64,000 nt of DNA from positions 3,100,001 through 3,164,000 of the forward strand of contig NZ_CP073766.1 of NCBI RefSeq assembly GCF_018255755.1, in the 5' to 3' direction. Positions 8,147 through 16,445 of the stretch are shown here, piece after piece (within the stretch, counting starts at the first letter, position 1; every line of letters begins with the position of its first letter). The translations under genes were made by a program, and so were the position numbers. The notes beneath the pieces are model-generated. The model made no database searches and was not told where the DNA came from. It was given only the letters and a program-made list of their open reading frames with translations. The DNA is from Chitinophaga sp. HK235. Lineage in GTDB: Bacteria > Bacteroidota > Bacteroidia > Chitinophagales > Chitinophagaceae.

Positions 8147-8414
8147 AGTCAACCTTTACAGTGGTTTCAACGTGTTTATTACAATAATGACATGAACGCA
8201 TAACGACTAATTCGTTGTTTAGCCCTTCCAGTGATAGGGCGCGACAGAAACTGGGATGGCAACCAGTGTATGATAACCTGTTGGAGGAGATTTAAACATA
8301 TCCTATCCAGTCGAACCGTTGCTACTATTAAAAAAACATAGATCAGCAACGGTTTTTTATATCCAAATTCCTGACATCACAGATACCGTTTTAAATGCAG
8401 ACAGATGGCAACAG
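8147..8414. other. Non-coding stretch with a terminator hairpin (8314-8358)
   Basis: No convincing gene. The only clear structure is a hairpin with perfect arms AACCGTTGCT (8314-8323) and AGCAACGGTT (8345-8354) plus a T-run on the plus strand. It resembles the hairpin after tRNA-Leu (6717-6765), including the following TATATCCAAATT-like sequence, and may be a diverged copy of that tRNA flank. Confidence 0.55.
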
Positions 8415-9419
8415 CTAGTTGCCCAATATATTCTCATCAAAAGGTTTATCCAACGGTATATTCTTTTCCTTACAATATGCTGCAGATTCTGTTTCAGATA
8501 TGAAGAAAGAATCACAGAAATTAGTCAACTCTCTATCCAGCGCAGAGATATATCTGGCATCCGCTGTAATGTATTTTTCTACCTGCTCTACGAAGCGTTC
8601 AAAATCAGGATTGATCTTACAAAGCTTATCAATAGTAATAAAATCTAACTCCTTATACTGAGCAGGAAGCACTATTTCACTCTCAAATGGATTGCTGCTT
8701 AATCGGATTATTCCTATCCCAAAAGCCTGGTTCAAACGTTTAACTTCATCCATCAGGGCATCGCTCAATTCAAATGTGACGAGGTAACCGTAATTAGCCC
8801 AACTTGAATTGGAAACCGCCTGAAAAAAACATTTTTTTAGCTCGTAATCTGTTTTAATTTCCTTTTTTATTTCATACGCCATCAGCTCAAAGGTACCGAG
8901 CCTGTTAATTGCTTTCAAAAATGCCAGGCTTGTTTGCGTATGCAAATTTAGAAACCTTATCCCGATCATATCAGGATGTATCCATTTCTGATGACTATCC
9001 TTTGAGTTTGATTGTTCATGAAAAATAGTCTTTGCATATACTCGCGTAGAATTAAGAAAGCTACTTAATAGTTTATGCAGGCTTCTTTCTTCAAATCCCT
9101 GGCTTCCGGCTGTCACAGGAGAGGAAGTAGCCTGCTCTGTATTATCTATGGCGGCTAATGCTTCCATGCTAATCTCACTTTCATACTTCGCCAGGAAATA
9201 AGTGTAGTTACCTCCTTTTTGCGGAATTCTTTTTACCCTGGAATCGCGATTGCGGATAAAATTTCCAAGCAAAGCAGAAACTGTGGAGGCTGGTGTTTTC
9301 GCACCCTTAAAATCATAATAATTATTATCCTTAATTCTCTTATAAACCTGCATGTAATTAGCAGGTGTCTTAATTTCCTCAAGAGAAGCTATAATGGCGT
9401 CATTTAAAGTCATTCCCAT
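8415..9419 (-). CDS. HARE-HTH protein with predicted PD-(D/E)XK nuclease domain (COG2958/HrgA-like)
   Basis: 334 residues. The N-terminus (about 1-80) fits the HARE-HTH winged-helix domain (TLNDAIIASLEEIKTPANYM, then TVSALLGNFIRNRDSRVKR and GGNYTYFL), a DNA-binding module linked to restriction systems. The second half matches the pattern of a PD-(D/E)XK nuclease: E110/E111, WIHPDMIG with D150, then AYEIKKEI with E183 and K185, and Q200 in FFQAVSNSS. It resembles the uncharacterised COG2958/HrgA-type proteins found next to restriction genes. It is the last gene of the hsd minus-strand unit, 26 bases after the metallopeptidase gene. Nuclease activity is inferred from the motif spacing; role unproven. 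Confidence 0.7.
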   Translation of the reverse strand: MGMTLNDAIIASLEEIKTPANYMQVYKRIKDNNYYDFKGAKTPASTVSALLGNFIRNRDSRVKRIPQKGGNYTYFLAKYESEISMEALAAIDNTEQATSSPVTAGSQGFEERSLHKLLSSFLNSTRVYAKTIFHEQSNSKDSHQKWIHPDMIGIRFLNLHTQTSLAFLKAINRLGTFELMAYEIKKEIKTDYELKKCFFQAVSNSSWANYGYLVTFELSDALMDEVKRLNQAFGIGIIRLSSNPFESEIVLPAQYKELDFITIDKLCKINPDFERFVEQVEKYITADARYISALDRELTNFCDSFFISETESAAYCKEKNIPLDKPFDENILGN

Positions 9420-9445
9420 AGGAAACAGTGATTCTGGTTAAACAA

Positions 9446-10141
9446 TTATAAAAATTTCCAATTGGATAGTTTGTGATCTAGTGCTTTATAGTCTGGCAGA
9501 TATTTTCTCACTTCTCTCCAAAATACATTAGAATGATTTTTCACCTTAGTATGACAAAGTTCATGAATCAATATATAATCTATTAATGCAAAAGGCAACT
9601 TCACAATATCAAAGTTGATAGTCAGATTATTTTTATGAGAACAGCTTCCCCATCTTGATGTCATTTTTCTAAACTGTACTGTTTCATAGATCAACAATGT
9701 TCTACGACAAAGAACAGATAAACGGGGAAGTATTTTTTCTCTCGCTTTAATCTTGAAAAATTCATCAAATGCCTTTAAAATATCCGCTTGTACATCACCC
9801 TCTGGATGTATATAAATAAGAAACTTAGCATACGTGAAAGTCAAAATGGGCTTTACTACCGATTCACTATAAACTACCTCAACGTAAAATGTTTTCCCCA
9901 GATAAGGCATTCGAGAGCCCGTAACTATGAGATCCTGTTTGTTTATATTTACTACTTCCAGTTTTTCTGTAATCCATTTTCCTTTTTGGACAATTAATTT
10001 TGCAGATTCAATCTCACCAATGTTCTTTCCTTTGAGAACGACTCCCCTCTTATTGTCAACAGAAAGATAGTGCCTTTTCAAGCCTGGCGCTTCCTCAAGT
10101 GAATAATAAATGGTGGTATTCCCGTATTGCGCTTTAGGCAT
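9446..10141 (-). CDS. YgjP/SprT-like zinc metallopeptidase (DUF45) of the type I R-M unit
   Basis: 231 residues. The C-terminal half has the DUF45 signature: RWGSCSHKNNLTINF (about 163-177), then HELCH (H193, E194, H197) with a third likely zinc ligand in KNHSNVFW (H203). This gluzincin family is often fused to or encoded beside type I restriction subunits; its substrate is not known. Here it overlaps the end of hsdR by 8 bases, which indicates translational coupling and membership of the same operon. The N-terminal part (1-110) is beta-rich, as usual for the family. Confidence 0.85.
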   Translation of the reverse strand: MPKAQYGNTTIYYSLEEAPGLKRHYLSVDNKRGVVLKGKNIGEIESAKLIVQKGKWITEKLEVVNINKQDLIVTGSRMPYLGKTFYVEVVYSESVVKPILTFTYAKFLIYIHPEGDVQADILKAFDEFFKIKAREKILPRLSVLCRRTLLIYETVQFRKMTSRWGSCSHKNNLTINFDIVKLPFALIDYILIHELCHTKVKNHSNVFWREVRKYLPDYKALDHKLSNWKFL

Positions 10142-13100
10142 CTTTGTTTTTTATGAGAAGATTCACAATCACGGCAGCTTTATCTTTAGCTTCGCTCCGA
10201 TCAAATTTCTCACGCAAAATTACGGCAATCTTCTTTTCCATATCATCTTGAACGGTTGATTTTATTTCCCAATCAACTATTTTAAGCTCTCCTGCAACTA
10301 CATCAAAAATCCTTCGGGTTACGGATGAAGATTGACCATCATAGTGAAGTTTTATCAAACTATAAACTGCCACCTCCATAGAGGAGAAGAAACCATGATC
10401 TCTGCTGTCCTTCTTTTCATTGGCAATACTATCTTGAATATCTTCATAGGCTTTCAGCAAATCTAACTGGGTAATACGCTCAGCTTCCCGCTGTTTTAGT
10501 AACTCTTCTAACCTATCCGCCAATGGCTTAAAGAAAGCAGGATTTCGATCCATCCCCACCTTAATTTCATATTTCAGATTATTCCTGATCTTTAATTCCC
10601 TGGTGCCCGTAGAAGCGTTCTTCAATTCCAGTTGAAATTTATCCTTGTCAAGGATTGATACGGGCTCCTCCAGCAAATGATTTACTCCCGAAGCAATCAA
10701 ATGAGCATCTATTAAATCCTGCAACATTTTACTTTCATCCTTGCTAATCCCCAATCCATCATCGTCCCTATAGGTATTTCTGGCTTGTAACCGAATTTCA
10801 TTGAACAGATCGAAATCCTTCTTGAATTTCATTGCCGCTACCTTCGGCAATAAAATGGCAATACTCTTGTTAAATTTTTTCAGCAATTCCTTAAATGTAT
10901 CCCGACGATCTAGTGGCTCAATAAACTGAATGGCTTTATCAATATAGGTATCCCGCTCATAGAACCGATCAATACCCATAGGTTTAAAAAATTCTACCAA
11001 TTTTGTATGATACATTTCCAGCCAGGGAATTTCCTCACTCAAATTTTTAAGTATCTCGTCCGGCTTGACGTCGCCTCCATAGATTTCAATAGCCTGCACC
11101 AAATAATCCGTAATGCCATAATAATCTACGATATAACCAGCCAGCTTATCATTTCGGGCGCGATTAACCCTCGCAATTGCCTGAAGCAGGGTATGCTCCT
11201 TCAATGGCTTATCCAAATACATACACGAAGCTATTGGGGCATCAAATCCCGTCAATAACATATCTGATACAATCAGAAACGCGGTATTATCATACTTTTT
11301 CTTACCACTTTTCTCTGTAACATTTTCATTTCCAAATGGAAGCCTGTAATCATCCGTAACCTGTTTTACAGTATCCGGATCCGTGTAAATATTTTCTTTG
11401 AGATCTAATGGATGTTTTTTATTCCAATCTACTATTTCGTAATAATCCGCCGCAATTTCATCACTTTTGGCGTTACCCATGCTGATGATAAGCTTCGATT
11501 CAAAGTCGTGATACCCTTCTTTTTTTAGCTGTAACATGATTCTTTGATACTTCACCGCAGCATCTCTTCCATCACATACGATCATTGCTTTATGGCCATC
11601 AGGATATATTTTTCCCCGATAGTGATCCACCAAATGCTTACAAATCGCTGCAATCCTTTCTGTAGATAATTCGTATTTATTTAACGCCTCTCTCTTCAGT
11701 TTTTCCCTTTTATCTTCATCCAGGTGACCAAATTGTTTATCAAACTCCTCATCAAGTTCTTTCTTCCTCACCTCCAACAGCGCAATACCCTGATCGTATA
11801 ACAGGTCAACTGTGGCACCATCTTCCTTGCTTTCCATTAGAGTATACACATCCAGGTAATCATTGCCATAAAACTCTGCCAACGTGGATTTGTCGTCTTT
11901 GGAAATTGGTGTACCGGTGAAAGCTATAAATTTAGCTTTGGGCATCACTGTTCGCATAAAAGCCGCCAAGAATCCATATTGGCTTCTATGCGCTTCGTCT
12001 ACCATTACATATAAATTCTCCTTCTCACTTAATTCCTGTAAAACAACTTCTTCTCTACCTACTTCTATCCATTTTCCATCGATGTTACTTTTTATCACCT
12101 TCGTCAAAACTCCATCCTTGATATGACGCTCCGTCTTAAAACGATTACCATCCTCTTGTTCTAAGGTTTCATCTTCTTCTGTCGCCTGTTCTTCATTCTC
12201 CTGGAACTTCTGGATGGTGGTTGTAATAATCCCTCCATAGTCATTTCTGAGTAATTTGTCCAAGTTCTTCACCGAAGTTGCCTGCATCACATTTTTATAT
12301 CCTACCGCCCGGAATGTTCCGGTAATCTGGGTATCCAGATCATTACGGTCTGTCATGATCAGTACCGTAGGATTATTAAATCCATACTCCGGCGCCTGGA
12401 GCTTACGGGTCAGATATACCATCGTTATACTCTTCCCGCTACCCTGTGTGTGCCATATCACCCCACCCTTATCTTCCCGTTGTAGTTTTTCTATTGCTTT
12501 GTTTACCGCCCTGATTTGCTGATAACGCGGGAGCTTCTTTACCACTCTTCCTTCCTCCAATTCAAATAATACAAAATGCCGGATGATATCCAGGAAAAGA
12601 CGAGGTTCGAAAAGATAATACAGCAGCTTATCCTGTGCAGTGGCTTCCCGCCCGACCAATGCATCCAACACTGTCGTATCTTTCGACTTGTAATTGGAAT
12701 AGAATGCCTGGGCGGAATTAATTGCACCATACTTTCCACCTACTTTCCAGATAGCGGCACAAATCTGATTATAATAAAATAATCTCTCAGAGTTTTTCTG
12801 GTAAAAAGTAAGGTCGTTATAGCCGATATCCCAAGCATCTTTAGCAGTAGGGGATTTACATTCAATCACTGCCATTGGAAGACCGTTTACATATAATACA
12901 AGGTCCGGCACTGAATTACGGGCTTTACCAGTGAACTTCATCTGGCTCACTACTATAAACTCATTCAATCCCAGATTTTCTGGTGTATAATCAATATACC
13001 TGACTCCTACATACTCCACCTTCCCATTGATCATTTGACTGAGGGTCAGCTCAGCGCGGCTGATTAATTCCCAACTCCGCTGATTAGCTTCCATGAGCGA

Positions 13101-13325
13101 ACTGCCAGTAATGCTGCTTATTGCATCTACAGCTTTGGAAATATTAAGCTTATCAAGGTCAGGATTAATTCTTTGTAGTGCAGCTTTCAGTCTATTTGTT
13201 AAGAGGAGATTGGTGGAATTCATTTCCTCTTTTATTTCCGCTGCAGACATCCGGTGATAGCCTAATGTCTGCAGCAGTTCAATGGCGGGTAGTTCGCTAT
13301 GGTGGAATTCAGGGGAATTACTCAT
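10134..13325 (-). CDS. hsdR: Type I restriction endonuclease subunit R
   Basis: Motor and nuclease subunit of the HsdR2M2S complex: it translocates and cuts unmethylated DNA. In 1063 residues the order is an N-terminal PD-(D/E)XK nuclease (VPDLVLYVNG with D141, AVIECKSP with E155 and K157), then a SF2 translocase with Walker A GSGKS (295-299) in WHTQGSGKSITM, DEAH (443-446) in MVDEAHRSQYG, motif III FTGTP, and QAIARVNRAR (motif VI). The C-terminal helical region (about 850-1063) should bind HsdM. All key residues are intact. It is third in the hsdM-hsdS-hsdR order, 33 bases after hsdS. Confidence 0.96.
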   Translation of the reverse strand: MSNSPEFHHSELPAIELLQTLGYHRMSAAEIKEEMNSTNLLLTNRLKAALQRINPDLDKLNISKAVDAISSITGSSLMEANQRSWELISRAELTLSQMINGKVEYVGVRYIDYTPENLGLNEFIVVSQMKFTGKARNSVPDLVLYVNGLPMAVIECKSPTAKDAWDIGYNDLTFYQKNSERLFYYNQICAAIWKVGGKYGAINSAQAFYSNYKSKDTTVLDALVGREATAQDKLLYYLFEPRLFLDIIRHFVLFELEEGRVVKKLPRYQQIRAVNKAIEKLQREDKGGVIWHTQGSGKSITMVYLTRKLQAPEYGFNNPTVLIMTDRNDLDTQITGTFRAVGYKNVMQATSVKNLDKLLRNDYGGIITTTIQKFQENEEQATEEDETLEQEDGNRFKTERHIKDGVLTKVIKSNIDGKWIEVGREEVVLQELSEKENLYVMVDEAHRSQYGFLAAFMRTVMPKAKFIAFTGTPISKDDKSTLAEFYGNDYLDVYTLMESKEDGATVDLLYDQGIALLEVRKKELDEEFDKQFGHLDEDKREKLKREALNKYELSTERIAAICKHLVDHYRGKIYPDGHKAMIVCDGRDAAVKYQRIMLQLKKEGYHDFESKLIISMGNAKSDEIAADYYEIVDWNKKHPLDLKENIYTDPDTVKQVTDDYRLPFGNENVTEKSGKKKYDNTAFLIVSDMLLTGFDAPIASCMYLDKPLKEHTLLQAIARVNRARNDKLAGYIVDYYGITDYLVQAIEIYGGDVKPDEILKNLSEEIPWLEMYHTKLVEFFKPMGIDRFYERDTYIDKAIQFIEPLDRRDTFKELLKKFNKSIAILLPKVAAMKFKKDFDLFNEIRLQARNTYRDDDGLGISKDESKMLQDLIDAHLIASGVNHLLEEPVSILDKDKFQLELKNASTGTRELKIRNNLKYEIKVGMDRNPAFFKPLADRLEELLKQREAERITQLDLLKAYEDIQDSIANEKKDSRDHGFFSSMEVAVYSLIKLHYDGQSSSVTRRIFDVVAGELKIVDWEIKSTVQDDMEKKIAVILREKFDRSEAKDKAAVIVNLLIKNKDA

Positions 13326-13358
13326 GGAATCGGGTTTAGATAGACGGTAATTGATTTG

Positions 13359-14651
13359 TTAACTTATTGGGACTTCTTCATCTACTTTGACGCGGATTTT
13401 GCCGGTGAGGAGTTGTTGCATGAGGCCACGTTTCAGCAACTCTGTTTTTCCCTTCTTTTCATTTAGAATAGCCAACTTCTTATCGACAGTACCTAATATT
13501 TCAACAATTTTTCTTTGCTCATGTAAAGGAGGCAAGCCAATCGGATAATTCTCCACGAATTGCCTGGGAACCCTTCTTTGTCCAGCACTGCCTGTCATAT
13601 TACGTTCACCTTTCAGACGAAATTCTGTGCTTATAGTGTGGTAATATATAAATTCCTTTAATGCATTATCACCTACTCGAATAACATGAAATTCTGTACT
13701 CCCAAAACCTACTCCATTAATAAGCCCTTCAATAAGGGCGCCTTTACCATTTTCAAAACAAGGAGTTATTTTTGCTAGAATAACATCATCATCTTTAAAG
13801 CATGTGAATCCCTTGCTTACCTCATTATACTTCCGCCTATGATCGCTAATTAACTTTGCATCTTCTGAAACATCTGTCATTCCGATAAAAGAGACATCAT
13901 CGGAATTATCCATTACAATTTTTCCGGGATTCAATGTCGCCAATTCTCCAATGTTGCTTACCTCCCAACTTTCAGGAATTTCTCCTAAATGTGATGATTT
14001 GAATTTCGTATGCCCAATTCCTTTAGTAAGGAGTTGCTGCATTAGACCTTTTTTCAGAAAATTAGTTTGCTCAAGCAGGGTTTCGATAACAAGGACCTTT
14101 TCATCCAATGCACCTAATATATTGGCTATGAAAAACTGTTCCTTTCTTGAGGGAATCACTAACTCCAAATTACCTAAGTTAGATCTGCTAATTCGTTGGC
14201 GGGTTGAGCCTCCAGATAATTCAGTAAGTCTCTTTCTAACTTGATAAAAATTTAAAAGCTGGACTATAAATTTATCGATAACTTTTTTGCTATCTGGTCT
14301 AAAAATAGTTATATCTACTGATGTAATAGCTCTTGATTTTAGGTCTGGTAGTATACAAGTTCTTCCTATTGGATCAGCTAACCTACAGATTAGAATATCG
14401 CCAACAAAAATCTCCTTACACTTAAGAAGTCTAAAAGATTCATCAGAAATAAATTTCTTATTTTTATTCTTAAAATGTCCATCTCCAATATTACCTGTCT
14501 GAACCAATCTAATCCCATTATCCGTTATATATGGAGACTCGATCCAGTCTCCATCTGTAAACGAAGACGAAGTTCCGTTAGCTAAATCCTTCAATTTATA
14601 TGATTTCCATGCTTGCGGGTAACTTAAACTACTTTTTATATTTCTATTCAT
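13359..14651 (-). CDS. hsdS: Type I restriction-modification specificity subunit S
   Basis: Target-recognition subunit that sets the sequence methylated and cut by the complex. The 430 residues have the standard two-halves layout: TRD1 (about 1-155), conserved region 1 (EQFFIANILGALDEKVLVIE then FLKKGLMQQLLTKG), TRD2 (about 215-365) and conserved region 2 (LHEQRKIVEILGTVDKKLAI then LLKRGLMQQLLTGKI). The two conserved regions are clear internal repeats, the normal basis for HsdS recombination. No second hsdS or recombinase is present, so there is no sign of phase variation. Sits 15 bases after hsdM. Confidence 0.95.
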   Translation of the reverse strand: MNRNIKSSLSYPQAWKSYKLKDLANGTSSSFTDGDWIESPYITDNGIRLVQTGNIGDGHFKNKNKKFISDESFRLLKCKEIFVGDILICRLADPIGRTCILPDLKSRAITSVDITIFRPDSKKVIDKFIVQLLNFYQVRKRLTELSGGSTRQRISRSNLGNLELVIPSRKEQFFIANILGALDEKVLVIETLLEQTNFLKKGLMQQLLTKGIGHTKFKSSHLGEIPESWEVSNIGELATLNPGKIVMDNSDDVSFIGMTDVSEDAKLISDHRRKYNEVSKGFTCFKDDDVILAKITPCFENGKGALIEGLINGVGFGSTEFHVIRVGDNALKEFIYYHTISTEFRLKGERNMTGSAGQRRVPRQFVENYPIGLPPLHEQRKIVEILGTVDKKLAILNEKKGKTELLKRGLMQQLLTGKIRVKVDEEVPIS

Positions 14652-14666
14652 AATTCCGATATGAAC

Positions 14667-16235
14667 TCAGCTTTTAAAATTCAGTTCTTTCAAGATCTGT
14701 ATAATTTTTTTATCTAGTTCTTGTTCCTGCACTTTTAGGTTTTGTAATTGTAAGCTTACTTTGTTAATGTCAATCTCCTCCCCTAACTCTTCCAAAAATA
14801 CATATCTAGATATATTCAAGTTATAATCGTTAGACTGGATATCTTCAATCGACACTATGTTCAAATAACCTTCAATCTCCTTACATTCCTGGTAACACTC
14901 TATTACTCTACAAATGTGGTTATCTAATATTTCATTTTGGGTTTTACCTTCATGAAAATCATTACTTGAATCAATAACGATTACGTTGTTCTGTAACTTT
15001 TCCTTTTTCTTCTTGTTCAGAACCCAAATGGAAGCTGGGATGCTCGTGTTATAGAATAATGCAGGGGGCAGACCAATTATACCCTCAACGACATCGGCTT
15101 CCAATAATCGCTTTCTAATCTCTCTCTCAGCTCCGCCCCTAAACAAAGTTCCATGTGGCAAGACTACTGCCATCTTTCCATCTTGTCTCAAAACTGATAA
15201 CATATGCTGTAAAAATGCCAGATCTGCATATCCTCGGGGAGGTATACCATATTGAAAGCGTCCATACTTATCTACCACTACTTTATTATAATTTAAAGCG
15301 ACTTCTTTCTCCTTACCATCCTTTCCTATCTTCTTTGGCATATTCGCCTCTGCAATTGTCCACCATTTATCTTGCGAAAAAGGAGGGTTTGCAATTACCC
15401 TATCGAACAACATCAACTCTCCATTCTGCTGATGTTTCGGCTCTATAAGCGTGTCCCCCTTTTCAAGATTTGCTTCAACATAGTTATGCAATAGCATATT
15501 AAGTTTTGCAATAGCCCACGTACCTAAATTCTTTTCCTGACCAAATAAAGAAACATTAATATTCTTCCCTACCAAACCACCTGGTTGCTCTGCAATATAC
15601 CGCGCTGCCTCAATCAGCATACCACCAGACCCACAAGTAGGATCATAAACTTTATTTCCGGGTTGAGGCTTAACCAATTGAACTAACAATTTCACAACAC
15701 CTCGAGGTGTATAAAATTCTCCTCCTTTTTTACCGGCATCATCGGCAAACTGCTTTATCAGGTATTCGTAGGCATCCCCTAAAAGATCGGGCGTATATAG
15801 GTCTCCATTACGCAGGGAGTGCTCATTAAAATGGCGTAATAATCGCATCAGTGTCGGGTCACTGAGTTTCTCTTTGTCGCCAAATTTTGTTGCGGTAAGC
15901 ACCCCATCAATCCTTAATCTGGCATTACTTTCTTCAATTGCAGCAAAAGCTTTATCTAAGGCAATGCCAACATTCTCTGTAAGGGATTTTAAATACTCCC
16001 AGCGGGCAACATCTGGCAACTTGAAAAAAGTATCCCCTTCCGCCTGTGCGCGAGATACCTTTTCTGTTTTCATTATCGTCTCCACTTCTTCCTCAAAAAC
16101 GTCATTTACACGTTTAAGAAAGAGCAGTCCGAAAATATAATTTTTGAAATCTGAGCTATCAATACTTCCACGCAGAATATTTGCAGAATCCCATAACCAG
16201 GACTCGAGGGTGGAGAGGTCTAATTTTTCTGCCAT
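14667..16235 (-). CDS. hsdM: Type I restriction-modification N6-adenine methyltransferase subunit M
   Basis: Methylates adenine in the HsdS target, protecting host DNA. The 522 residues have the HsdM N-terminal helical domain (WDSANILRGSIDSSDFKNYI), the GGEFYTPRGVVKLL segment (171-184), the SAM-binding motif I YDPTCGSGGM (197-206) and catalytic motif IV NPPF (283-286). The C-terminal end is helical (LQLQNLKVQEQELDKKIIQI), fitting contact with HsdS. It is the first gene of the minus-strand restriction unit, starting at ATG 16235 and divergent from the Fic-like gene. Confidence 0.96.
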   Translation of the reverse strand: MAEKLDLSTLESWLWDSANILRGSIDSSDFKNYIFGLLFLKRVNDVFEEEVETIMKTEKVSRAQAEGDTFFKLPDVARWEYLKSLTENVGIALDKAFAAIEESNARLRIDGVLTATKFGDKEKLSDPTLMRLLRHFNEHSLRNGDLYTPDLLGDAYEYLIKQFADDAGKKGGEFYTPRGVVKLLVQLVKPQPGNKVYDPTCGSGGMLIEAARYIAEQPGGLVGKNINVSLFGQEKNLGTWAIAKLNMLLHNYVEANLEKGDTLIEPKHQQNGELMLFDRVIANPPFSQDKWWTIAEANMPKKIGKDGKEKEVALNYNKVVVDKYGRFQYGIPPRGYADLAFLQHMLSVLRQDGKMAVVLPHGTLFRGGAEREIRKRLLEADVVEGIIGLPPALFYNTSIPASIWVLNKKKKEKLQNNVIVIDSSNDFHEGKTQNEILDNHICRVIECYQECKEIEGYLNIVSIEDIQSNDYNLNISRYVFLEELGEEIDINKVSLQLQNLKVQEQELDKKIIQILKELNFKS

Positions 16236-16379
16236 ATGAATTTTAACAATCTAATCGGGTAAATATAAATTCTTTTCGGATTCTTTATCGCACAAACATT
16301 CAAATAACTTGTAATCAACATACAATGTTTTATAAATAAAGATAAACTAATTGAGAATTTCCAACCTAATAGCTTCGTT

Positions 16380-16440
16380 TGTCGGAATAAGCAATATTAC
16401 GACAAAAAATGTCGTAATTTACACCCCAAATGTCGGAATA
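16380..16440. promoter_or_regulatory. Operator-like array between hsdM and the Fic-like gene
   Basis: Four related half-sites: TGTCGGAATA at 16380-16389 and again at 16431-16440, flanking a perfect inverted repeat ATTACGACA (16396-16404) / TGTCGTAAT (16410-16418). The direct half-sites start at 16380, 16410 and 16431, i.e. 30 and 21 bases apart, close to whole helical turns. The array ends five bases before the Fic ATG. It probably binds a dimeric regulator, perhaps the HTH of the Fic-like protein itself; the regulator is inferred. Confidence 0.65.
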
Positions 16441-16445
16441 GCCAT

